Shown here piece by piece: positions 17,996-25,171 of a stretch of DNA of 64,000 nt (positions within the stretch are counted from its first letter, which is position 1; the number at the start of each line of letters is the position of its first letter). The stretch is from assembly GCF_020447265.1 (NCBI RefSeq), contig NZ_JAJADR010000008.1, positions 1 to 64,000 of the forward strand, read 5' to 3'. Position numbers and translations under genes: made by a program. Origin of the DNA: Hymenobacter lucidus (GTDB taxonomy: Bacteria; Bacteroidota; Bacteroidia; Cytophagales; Hymenobacteraceae). The notes under the pieces were generated by a model, which saw only the letters and a program-made list of their open reading frames with translations, did not search any database and was not told where the DNA came from.

Positions 17996-19234
17996 ATGCA
18001 CCTGCTCGAAAATATCAAGGAGGCTTTCCGCTCCATTCACAGCAACCTGCTGCGTACCATCCTCACGGCCCTGATTGTGAGCATCGGCATTATGTCGCTC
18101 GTGGGCATCCTGACGGCCATCGACGCCATTAAATATTCCTTGAACCAGACCTTTGCCAGCCTCGGGGCCAATTCCTTCGAGATGAAAGCCAAGGGCTACA
18201 GCAACCGGATGCGGCGCGGCGGCGTGCAGGGCAAGGTGTACCCGGCTATTACTTACCTGCAGGCCAAGCAATACAAGGAGCAGATCGGGGAAGATGGGCA
18301 GGTGGGTATTTCCGCCTTCATTGCCGGCGCGGCCGAGGTAAAAGCCAACGGTCAGAAAACCAACCCCAACATGAGTGTGGTGGCCGGCGACGAAAACTAC
18401 CTCCAGATTCAGAACTACAACCTCTCGCGCGGGCGGGCCTTCTCGTCCATCGAGCTGGCCAATGGCACCAACGTAGCCATTGTGGGCAAGGAAATCACCG
18501 ATAAGCTGTTTCCCAACCAAAGCCCCGTCGACCACTACATCTACCTGCTGGGCCGCCGCTTTCAGGTGGTGGGCGAGCTGGAAAAGAGCGGCAGCACGAT
18601 GGGCGGCGGCGGGGCCGACCGGATGGTGTTGATTCCACTGGAAACCGGCAACCAGATGCCCCGGCAGCGGGCCCTTACCTACGACATCAAGACGGCAACT
18701 CTGCAGCCCGAAAACCTGGCCTACCTCACCGGCCAGGCCACCGGCATCATGCGCGCCGTGCGCCACGACCAGCTGGGCCAGGAAGACAGCTTCGACGTAG
18801 AGCGCAGCGACTCGCTGGCCGGCAAGCTCGACTCTTTGTCGGGCAACCTGCGCATGGGCGGCGGGCTGGTGGGCTTCATCACGCTGCTCGGGGCCAGCAT
18901 TGCCCTGATGAATATCATGATGGTATCGGTGACGGAGCGCACCCGCGAAATCGGGATTCGCAAGGCGCTGGGCGCTACTTCCAAGCAGATTCGCCAGCAG
19001 TTTCTGATTGAGGCCATCGTTATCTGTGTGCTTGGCGGGCTGCTGGGCATCCTGCTGGGCGTTACGATGGGCAACTCCATTTCGCTCTTTATCGGCGAAG
19101 GCGCCTTCCTCGTGCCGTGGTTCTGGATGAGCATGGGCTTGGCCATTTGCATCGGCGTGGGCCTGGCCTCGGGCTATTACCCCGCCAGCAAAGCCGCCGG
19201 CCTCGACCCGATTGAGTCGCTGCGCTACGAGTAA
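17996..19234 (+). CDS. ABC transporter permease (MacB/FtsX type)
   Basis: A 412-residue inner-membrane protein. Domain order: N-terminal membrane helix (about 20-45), a large periplasmic MacB-like core domain (about 45-260, with YSNRMRRGG, VAGDENYLQIQNYNLSRGR), then the FtsX domain with three C-terminal helices. The conserved cytoplasmic loop VSVTERTREIGIRKALGAT is diagnostic. MacB-type permeases act with an ATPase and often an outer-membrane channel in export of lipoproteins, peptides or drugs by mechanotransmission. No ATPase gene is adjacent, so the partner is encoded elsewhere. Start at ATG 17996, which gives the family N-terminus; the longer frame to 17687 overlaps the divergent gene. 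Confidence 0.9.
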   Translation: MHLLENIKEAFRSIHSNLLRTILTALIVSIGIMSLVGILTAIDAIKYSLNQTFASLGANSFEMKAKGYSNRMRRGGVQGKVYPAITYLQAKQYKEQIGEDGQVGISAFIAGAAEVKANGQKTNPNMSVVAGDENYLQIQNYNLSRGRAFSSIELANGTNVAIVGKEITDKLFPNQSPVDHYIYLLGRRFQVVGELEKSGSTMGGGGADRMVLIPLETGNQMPRQRALTYDIKTATLQPENLAYLTGQATGIMRAVRHDQLGQEDSFDVERSDSLAGKLDSLSGNLRMGGGLVGFITLLGASIALMNIMMVSVTERTREIGIRKALGATSKQIRQQFLIEAIVICVLGGLLGILLGVTMGNSISLFIGEGAFLVPWFWMSMGLAICIGVGLASGYYPASKAAGLDPIESLRYE

Positions 19235-19258
19235 ATAGGTTGAGTATCGGGTTGGGTA

Positions 19259-19426
19259 GAACGTAGAAACAGAACGTCATGTCGAGCGCAGCGAGACATC
19301 TCGCGTGCTGACGTTGCCAACGCCAACCAGCTTGTTGAGTACAGTCGATGCATAACAGATGGCCACTGCCCACGGGACGTCTCCTCTCTGCTTAAGGCTC
19401 AGAACGGTCGACACGGCATTCTGTAA
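19259..19426. repeat. Degenerate dispersed intergenic repeat
   Basis: The stretch beginning GAACGTCATGTCGAGCGCAG, followed by CATCTCGCGTGCTGACGTTG, resembles a palindromic intergenic repeat common in Hymenobacter-type genomes. The expected mirrored half (19370-19426) is only weakly recognisable, so the copy seems decayed. The rest of 19235-19489 shows no gene. Confidence 0.35.
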
Positions 19427-19489
19427 CACTGCGGCGGCTTTCCAAAACAGCTTCAAAAACAGGCTGCTGAACGGTAGTAATTCCGGCCG

Positions 19490-20380
19490 ATGAAAAAACT
19501 GCTGCGCTGGCTGCTGGGAGTAGGAGCGGTGCTGAGCGGGGCGCAGCCAGTAAATGCCCAGGCCAACACTGGCGGGCAGGCAACCATATATCCGGTAGCC
19601 GTTCAGGGCGAAGCGGCGCGCTTTGCGGTGCCCCAGGTGCGCCTGCCCGATGCCGCCGTAGCTCGGCGCATCAACCGGCGGCTCCTGGCCTTTGTCACCT
19701 CCGAATTCAGCACTATCGACTCCACGGCTAGCCCCCGGCGGCAGTTGCAGCAGGCGGCGCGGGAATGCTGCTACGATGAGGACTCCAAAACCTGGTGGGC
19801 CGGCGGGCAGGGCTTGAGTGGCACTTCATATGGCGTTTTGCTTAACCAGAACTACCTGCTTTCGTTCGAGTTCAGCCGCGACTGGCAAGGCCTCACGGAA
19901 CCCGCTACCTACCACCTCACGTTCAACCTGCGCACCGGGCGGCTGCTGACGCTGCCCGAGCTGGTAGCCGACCCGCCGGCCCAGCTAGAGCGGCGGTTGG
20001 GGCTGGCTATCAGCCGCCGCCTGCACGACGAGCTGGCCGGCGTAGTGGCCAGCTACGGCGACTCTACGCTGATTGCCCACGTAGCGCAGCTCTACGGCCT
20101 CGACGACTGGAACACCTCGCCTCAGGCCGCCCAGCGACTCTATGTGGGCAGTGGAGCCGCCATTGACCCAAGCGAATCCTTGTTTTACCTGACCGAATTC
20201 GCCCTGCGCCCTGATGCGCTGCTGCTGTTTCATCCGGTGGGCCTGTCTCGCCTCGACTTTGAGTTTCTACCCGACGAAACCTACGTGTTTCCTTATGCCC
20301 GGCTGCAGCCCCGCGCCATTCTGCAACCCGTAGTGGAAGCAACGCGAGACAGGAAAAAAGCGGTAAACAACCATAAGTAG
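19490..20380 (+). CDS. Exported hypothetical protein (RsiV/DUF3298-like features)
   Basis: A 296-residue protein with a signal peptide (WLLGVGAVLSGAQPVNAQA). The mature part has the look of a DUF3298/RsiV-like fold: QVRLPDAAVARRINRRL at the start, then LNQNYLLSFEFSRDW, TYHLTFNLRTGRLLTLPELV and a C-terminal LLLFHPVGLSRLDFEFLPDE. Such domains occur in periplasmic proteins and anti-sigma factors, but there is no transmembrane helix or sigma-binding domain here. Two adjacent Cys (ECCYD) near residue 96. Function unknown; family assignment is tentative. Confidence 0.65.
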   Translation: MKKLLRWLLGVGAVLSGAQPVNAQANTGGQATIYPVAVQGEAARFAVPQVRLPDAAVARRINRRLLAFVTSEFSTIDSTASPRRQLQQAARECCYDEDSKTWWAGGQGLSGTSYGVLLNQNYLLSFEFSRDWQGLTEPATYHLTFNLRTGRLLTLPELVADPPAQLERRLGLAISRRLHDELAGVVASYGDSTLIAHVAQLYGLDDWNTSPQAAQRLYVGSGAAIDPSESLFYLTEFALRPDALLLFHPVGLSRLDFEFLPDETYVFPYARLQPRAILQPVVEATRDRKKAVNNHK

Positions 20381-20392
20381 ATAATATTTTTA

Positions 20393-20400
20393 TACATTTG
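20393..20400 (+). promoter_or_regulatory. -7 promoter box for the XRE-type gene
   Basis: TACATTTG matches the consensus exactly, in a locally AT-rich stretch; no TTTG at -33. The ATG at 20420 follows 20 bases later, giving a very short leader. Confidence 0.45.
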
Positions 20401-20419
20401 AGTATTAAAACATTTGTTT

Positions 20420-21094
20420 ATGGCTGATTCAGGAACAGTAGGACAACGCTTTGCTCAGTTAATTGCTCATTTGGGGATATCTAAAAATGCTTTTGCATCA
20501 TCCCTTGACAAAACAGCTACCGTCATTCAACACCTTGTGGACGAGCGAAATAAGCCGGGATTTGACCTTTTGTGTAAGGTGTTCGAGATTTATCCAAATG
20601 TATCAAAAGACTGGCTTCTGCAGGGTACAGGCCCGATGCTGGCCGATGGCATCGCGACTGCGCCGGCCCCGGCTGCCGCGCCGCGCCCGGCCAGCCTGAA
20701 AGCCGAAACTCAGCGGGCGGTAGCCGCAATGGCAGTGCCCACCTCCGAAGCTCCCGCACCTGTTCAGGAGGTAGTCCCGCAGTCTGAGTCAAGTATTGCC
20801 CCGGTGGCGCAGATTGCCGCTGCTGAACCGCAGGTCATTGTCTCGCCTGTTGTTGCTGATGCCGTTCCAAATCCGCTGCCGATTTCTCTCCCAGAGCAGC
20901 CACCTGTAACTGCCGCCGTAGCCTCACCGGTAGCACCAGCAGTTGCCCCCGACACGAGCTGGCAGACGGCCTTGTATACTCAGCAGATGGCCCACCAACT
21001 GGCTATGGCCGAGCTGCGCAACCAGCACCTGCTGGACCAGCAGCGCATGATGCAGCAGATGATGGATTTAATGAAGCAACAAATGTTTAAATAG
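20420..21094 (+). CDS. XRE-type HTH protein with long Ala/Pro linker and Met/Gln-rich tail
   Basis: A 224-residue protein. Residues about 5-75 form a phage-repressor-like helix-turn-helix domain (GQRFAQLIAHLGISKNAFAS, ERNKPGFDLLCKVFEIYP) ending in the WLLQGTGPML box typical of Bacteroidota XRE regulators. Residues 75-175 are a low-complexity Ala/Pro/Val linker. The C-terminus is an amphipathic helix rich in Met and Gln (DQQRMMQQMMDLMKQQMFK), probably an oligomerisation coil. The first 220 bases are clearly AT-richer than the rest of the gene and its neighbours, so the DNA-binding part may have a separate origin. ATG 20420 chosen over TTG 20414. The regulated targets are unknown. Confidence 0.8.
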   Translation: MADSGTVGQRFAQLIAHLGISKNAFASSLDKTATVIQHLVDERNKPGFDLLCKVFEIYPNVSKDWLLQGTGPMLADGIATAPAPAAAPRPASLKAETQRAVAAMAVPTSEAPAPVQEVVPQSESSIAPVAQIAAAEPQVIVSPVVADAVPNPLPISLPEQPPVTAAVASPVAPAVAPDTSWQTALYTQQMAHQLAMAELRNQHLLDQQRMMQQMMDLMKQQMFK

Positions 21095-21117
21095 TTTATA
21101 TTCATTTGGGTATAAAT

Positions 21118-21152
21118 AAAAAGGCCTGTCAAACGATTTGACAGGCCTTTTT
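21118..21152. terminator. Bidirectional terminator between XRE gene and mtaB
   Basis: Perfect 16-base arms (21118-21133, 21137-21152) with a 3-base loop and A/T runs on both sides, between convergent genes. Confidence 0.85.
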
Positions 21153-21176
21153 CGTTGGCGGTAGAGCGACAGATAC

Positions 21177-22517
21177 TCAGTGCTGAAAAACTTCCACGCC
21201 GATTTCTTCCGCTTCCATCAGGTTCTGCGCCGTAACTGTCGTCAGCCGTAGCCACTTCATTTCGCCCACCAGCAGCGGGTCGTACTTGGCTACTACCCGG
21301 ATGTAGTTGGGGGTGAAGCCTTCCATTTGCCCGTTCGTAACGTCGTCTTCAAATAACACGACAGTTTCCAGGCCGATGTGCTGCTCGTAGAAGAACCGTT
21401 TTTTCTTTTCCGACAGGCCCCGCAGCTGCGTGGTCCGGTCGTGGCGGTGACGGTCCTGCACGCGGCCGGGCAGCGTGGGAGCCAGGGTATTTTCGCGCTC
21501 CGAGTACGGGAATACGTGCAGGTAGCTTACGTCCAGATCGTTCAGGAATTGGTAGGTTTCCAGAAAATCGGCCTCGGTTTCACCGGGGAAGCCCACGATG
21601 ACGTCGACGCCAATGCAGGCGTGGGGCATTACTTCCTTGATAAGCGCCACGCGCTCCTGGTACAGCTCCCGGCGGTAACGGCGGCGCATCAACCCCAGAA
21701 TCTTGTTGGACCCCGACTGCAGCGGGATGTGAAAGTGGGGCATAAACCGCTTGGAGCGGGCTACGAAGCGGATGATATCATCGGTGAGCAGGTTGGGCTC
21801 ACAACTGCTGATGCGGAACCGCTCGATGCCTTCCACCTCGTCGAGGGCCTGCACCAGGTCGTAGAAGTCTTCGAGCCGCTCCCGGTCGGGGCCCTGCAGG
21901 CCGAAGTCGCCGAGGTTCACGCCCGTCAGCACGATTTCCTTCACGCCGGTTTCGGCCAGCTTTTGCACCCGTTCCACCACGCTTTGCACGCTGCCCGAGC
22001 GGCTTTTGCCCCGGGCCAGCGGGATGGTGCAGAACGAGCAGGAATAGTCGCAGCCGTCCTGCACCTTGAGGAAGGTGCGGGTCCGGTCGCCGTAACTGTG
22101 GGCGGCATGAAACTCGGTGGCAGCGGCAATAGGCGAGGCGTATACCTGGCCCGGCGCCCCGGCTACCGGCTTTTCGAAGCCCGCCAGAATATCGACCAAC
22201 TGGAATTTCTCGGCCGCGCCCAGCACAGCATGCACGCCGGGAATTTCGGCAATTTCCTGGGGCTTGAGCTGGGCATAGCAGCCCACAATGGTTACAAAAG
22301 CCTCGGGATTGTGCTTCAATGCCTCCTTTACCACCTTCCGGCACTTCCGGTCGGCGTGGTCGGTGACAGAGCAGGTGTTGATGACGTAGATGTCGGCGGC
22401 ATCTTCGAAGGCTACTTTGCGGAAGCCGCGTTCCTCAAATTGCCGGCCAATGGCCGACGTTTCGGAGAAGTTGAGCTTGCAGCCCAGCGTATAAAAGGCA
22501 ACTTTTTTGGTTTCCAT
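21177..22517 (-). CDS. mtaB: tRNA t6A37 methylthiotransferase
   Basis: Radical-SAM methylthiotransferase that converts t6A37 to ms2t6A37 in tRNAs decoding ANN codons. N-terminal MTTase domain with Cys ligands in TLGCKLNFSE, INTCSVTDHAD and IVGCYAQ; the radical-SAM CxxxCxxC motif is DGCDYSCSFCTIP; a TRAM-type RNA-binding domain lies at the C-terminus (NGQMEGFTPNYIRV). The CKLN variant of the first motif favours MtaB over MiaB and RimO. About 446 residues, as expected. The ATG at 22517 is used. A perfect -7 box (22529-22536) is only 11 bases upstream, so the transcript would be almost leaderless. Confidence 0.93.
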   Translation of the reverse strand: METKKVAFYTLGCKLNFSETSAIGRQFEERGFRKVAFEDAADIYVINTCSVTDHADRKCRKVVKEALKHNPEAFVTIVGCYAQLKPQEIAEIPGVHAVLGAAEKFQLVDILAGFEKPVAGAPGQVYASPIAAATEFHAAHSYGDRTRTFLKVQDGCDYSCSFCTIPLARGKSRSGSVQSVVERVQKLAETGVKEIVLTGVNLGDFGLQGPDRERLEDFYDLVQALDEVEGIERFRISSCEPNLLTDDIIRFVARSKRFMPHFHIPLQSGSNKILGLMRRRYRRELYQERVALIKEVMPHACIGVDVIVGFPGETEADFLETYQFLNDLDVSYLHVFPYSERENTLAPTLPGRVQDRHRHDRTTQLRGLSEKKKRFFYEQHIGLETVVLFEDDVTNGQMEGFTPNYIRVVAKYDPLLVGEMKWLRLTTVTAQNLMEAEEIGVEVFQH

Positions 22518-22528
22518 AAGCAAGACCG

Positions 22529-22536
22529 CAAAGATA
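22529..22536 (-). promoter_or_regulatory. -7 promoter box for mtaB
   Basis: Minus strand TATCTTTG, a perfect TAnnTTTG match, 11 bases before the ATG. No convincing -33 box. Confidence 0.5.
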
Positions 22537-22607
22537 CAGCTTCGGCCGTTCCTGCGTTTCCATCAGCCCGGAAATAAAGCTGCGGGGTAGGGTGCCCGGC
22601 CCGGCCG

Positions 22608-22997
22608 CTACTGAGTTGCGGTAGTATCAGCAGCCGGTACCACCGTGGCCAGGCGCTGCTGCACCAGCTGCATCAGGCCGGTCAAATCGGCCCGGTTGAG
22701 TTCTTGGGCCGTAATAAGCGGGTTCAGCTCACCAAAATCATCCTTGAGAAACACTGCCGGCAGCGGCGTTTGGGCCAGCCACGGATACACGGCCCCAAAC
22801 TCGTCGCGGTGCAGGAACTCGGCACCAACGGGCAACGATTCGACAAAACTTTTCCACTCCGGACGCATCCGCACGCCGTACGTAATGGCGCACAACGAGC
22901 ACGGATACGTGGCCGGGGCCAGCGTTTTATGGGCTAAGTCCAGCAGGGCATTGAGCCGGCCGGCGTTGGCGTTATAAACGAAAACAAGCTGTGGCAT
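22608..22997 (-). CDS. Conserved hypothetical protein with CSLC motif
   Basis: A 129-residue cytoplasmic protein starting MPQLVFVYNANAG and containing YPCSLCAITYGV near residue 35 and FLHRDEF near residue 63. The beta-alpha start and paired cysteines (CxxC) are reminiscent of a thioredoxin-like or redox-active fold, but the motif position is later than in thioredoxins. I have no confident family name. It follows the LTA-synthase-like gene on the same strand with a 44-base gap, so the two may be co-transcribed. Confidence 0.7.
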   Translation of the reverse strand: MPQLVFVYNANAGRLNALLDLAHKTLAPATYPCSLCAITYGVRMRPEWKSFVESLPVGAEFLHRDEFGAVYPWLAQTPLPAVFLKDDFGELNPLITAQELNRADLTGLMQLVQQRLATVVPAADTTATQ

Positions 22998-23041
22998 AGC
23001 CTACTTACGAAGTATGTACGGGACAAAGATTGCCGGCTGGG

Positions 23042-24895
23042 CTATTTGGCCAGAAACTCGCCGTAGGAAGCCTGCTCGTAGGCCTGGCCCTGCCGCAGCT
23101 GCTCTCGCGTCACAGTCGAATCCTGGGTGATGATGCGGCGCGGCACGTTGTCGTAGGATACGGTGCCGCCCCTGGTGACCAGGCCGAAGCCGTCGGAGAA
23201 GCAGTAGAAGGCAAAGGGCTGGCGCAGCGGCTGCAGTAAATCGTGGCTCCAGGTGTAGGCCGAAGCTGGTAGCCCCAGCTGCCGCAGCAGCGTGGCGGCT
23301 ATGTCGGTTTGGGAGCCCACCTGGCTGATGACGCGGCCCCGGACCTCGGGGCGCAGGGCCCCGCCGGTCAGCACCAGCGGAATCCGGAATTTGTTGGGGC
23401 TTTCGTTGGGGTCGTTGCCGGGCAGCGTGTGGCCGTGGTCGGCCACGAGTACCACCAGCGTATTATCCCACCAGGGCTGCCGGCGGGCCATGCGCAGGAA
23501 ACGGCCCAAGGCCCAGTCGGTATAATACACGGAGTTGCGGAACAGCGCGGTTTCGTCGGTGCCCTTGAATTTGCGCGGAATGGGAATCTCGAACGGCTCG
23601 TGGCTGCTCAGAGTAAAGGCCGTGACAAAAAACGGCGCGGGCTGGGATTTCAAATCCCCCAGAATTCGGTCGAACAAAACATGGTCGTGGGCGCCCCACT
23701 TCGAGTTCTGCTGGCTGCGGGGAAAGTCGGCGCGCTCCGTGAACTGGTCGTAGCCACCCGCCACGAGGTAGCTTTTCATGTTGGCAAAAGCCAGTTCGCC
23801 GCCATAATAATAGTGGGAGCGGTAGCCGGCCTGCTCCAGGGAGCGGCAAAGGTGGGGCAGTAGCTCCGTTTTGCGCGGATACTTAATAATGCTAGTGGTA
23901 GGCTGGCTGGGGTAGCCGCTGAGCAGCGCCACCAAGCCCTTCTGGCTCCGGTCGCCGGCCGCGTAGATGTTGTTGAACAGCACCCCGGTGCGGGCCACGC
24001 TGTCGAGGTTGGGTGTCACACCGGCCTCGCCGCCGGTGCTGGCCACAAACTTGCCCGTGAAGCTTTCCAGGATAATAAACAGCACGTTGGGCCGCGTGGT
24101 GCGCAGCAGGCGCGTGGTATCGGGTCGGGCCGTGGCGGGCGCATAGAGCTGGCGCACGGTGCGGGCCGCCACCGAGTCGGGCATGAACTGGTAGGGGTTG
24201 GGGCCACCGTCGGTGAGCAGCAGCGCGGTACCCACGTTCCAGGGCACGTTCAGGGCGGCGTGGTTGGCAAAGGGTACCGTAGAAAAGTATACGTCGCTCT
24301 GGTTGATGGGAATCTGCTGCACGCCCCCGCGCAACGGTACTACCAGCAAAGCCAGGTAGAGCACGCCGGCCAGCACCGCCCGGCCCCGGCCAAAGTAGGG
24401 CGGCAGCGCGGGAATGGGCCCTACTATCTTTCTATAGAGCCACCAGCCCAGCCCCAGCAGCGCGGCCAGAATACCCGTTAATAATAGGAGTGGAGCGCTA
24501 CCGGCGGAAGCCGCCATTTCGCCCGGGGAGTTGATATACTGCAGCGGGGTAGCGTCGAGGCGGAAGCCCCAGGCCCGGTAGAGCTCCAGGTCGGCCACGG
24601 TGAAAGCCCCGACGATGACTCCCACAACGGCTGAGTAGAAGCCCAGCAGCCGGTGCGGAAAAAAGCGTTCCGGCAGCGCGCTGCCCACCGCAAAAGCCAG
24701 AAACGGTAGTATGCACAGATAAGCCGTGGCCGAAGCATCGAGGCGCAGCCCGTAGCCGAAGATGCGCGCGACGCTGCCTGCGGGCAGCGCGGAGACCTTG
24801 GCCGCGTGGTAGAGCAGAAAAGTAGCCTTCGTGACGACGAAGAACACCAGCCAGAACAAAAAATAGCGGGGCTGGAACGCAAAGCGGTTTTTCAC
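23042..24895 (-). CDS. LTA synthase/sulfatase-family membrane protein
   Basis: A 617-residue inner-membrane protein: about five N-terminal membrane helices (residues 10-190) followed by a periplasmic alkaline-phosphatase-superfamily domain of the LtaS/OpgB/EptA group. Metal-site motifs are visible: NVLFIILESF (270-279), DRSQKGL (315-321, Ser at the expected Thr/Ser nucleophile region), FTLSSHEPF (428-436) and VADHGH (484-489). In a Gram-negative such enzymes usually transfer glycerol phosphate or phosphoethanolamine to periplasmic glycans or lipids; the acceptor is unknown. The start is GTG at 24895. A promoter -7 box ends just 5 bases upstream, so either the mRNA is leaderless or translation starts slightly downstream. 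Confidence 0.85.
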   Translation of the reverse strand: MKNRFAFQPRYFLFWLVFFVVTKATFLLYHAAKVSALPAGSVARIFGYGLRLDASATAYLCILPFLAFAVGSALPERFFPHRLLGFYSAVVGVIVGAFTVADLELYRAWGFRLDATPLQYINSPGEMAASAGSAPLLLLTGILAALLGLGWWLYRKIVGPIPALPPYFGRGRAVLAGVLYLALLVVPLRGGVQQIPINQSDVYFSTVPFANHAALNVPWNVGTALLLTDGGPNPYQFMPDSVAARTVRQLYAPATARPDTTRLLRTTRPNVLFIILESFTGKFVASTGGEAGVTPNLDSVARTGVLFNNIYAAGDRSQKGLVALLSGYPSQPTTSIIKYPRKTELLPHLCRSLEQAGYRSHYYYGGELAFANMKSYLVAGGYDQFTERADFPRSQQNSKWGAHDHVLFDRILGDLKSQPAPFFVTAFTLSSHEPFEIPIPRKFKGTDETALFRNSVYYTDWALGRFLRMARRQPWWDNTLVVLVADHGHTLPGNDPNESPNKFRIPLVLTGGALRPEVRGRVISQVGSQTDIAATLLRQLGLPASAYTWSHDLLQPLRQPFAFYCFSDGFGLVTRGGTVSYDNVPRRIITQDSTVTREQLRQGQAYEQASYGEFLAK

Positions 24896-24899
24896 CCGG

Positions 24900-24932
24900 C
24901 AAAGGTAGGGTGAAAGGCCGTGGCGGACGAAA
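24900..24932 (-). promoter_or_regulatory. Promoter of the LTA-synthase-like gene
   Basis: Minus strand TTTC (24932-24929), 21 bases, TACCTTTG (24907-24900). The -7 box is exact, the -33 box has one mismatch. Confidence 0.55.
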
Positions 24933-25099
24933 ATGCCCGGAGGAATGATATTCCCGGTAAGCTGAACGAACGGCTGTAAGTTTTAGGGATGTTTCTGCCA
25001 GAATTGCTTCAATGTATAGGTGGCTGCCCTTGTTTTGAAGGGTATTTAGCGCGAAAAAGCCTTGTTAATCGAAAAAACAATGAAAATTGAATGGGGATG

Positions 25100-25132
25100 T
25101 TTGCAAATGCTGGCTGTAGGCTCTTACATTTG
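25100..25132 (+). promoter_or_regulatory. Consensus promoter of glnN
   Basis: TTTG (25100-25103), 21 bases, TACATTTG (25125-25132): both boxes exact. Predicted transcription start is about 25138, 34 bases before the ATG at 25172, which excludes the longer open frame starting at 25091. Confidence 0.75.
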
Positions 25133-25171
25133 CCTCAGTCAATCCCCATCGTTGGTTCCTGTTTTCCTTAC

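Noticed and set aside
25091..25171. Longer N-terminus for glnN
   Set aside because: The perfect promoter lies inside it.
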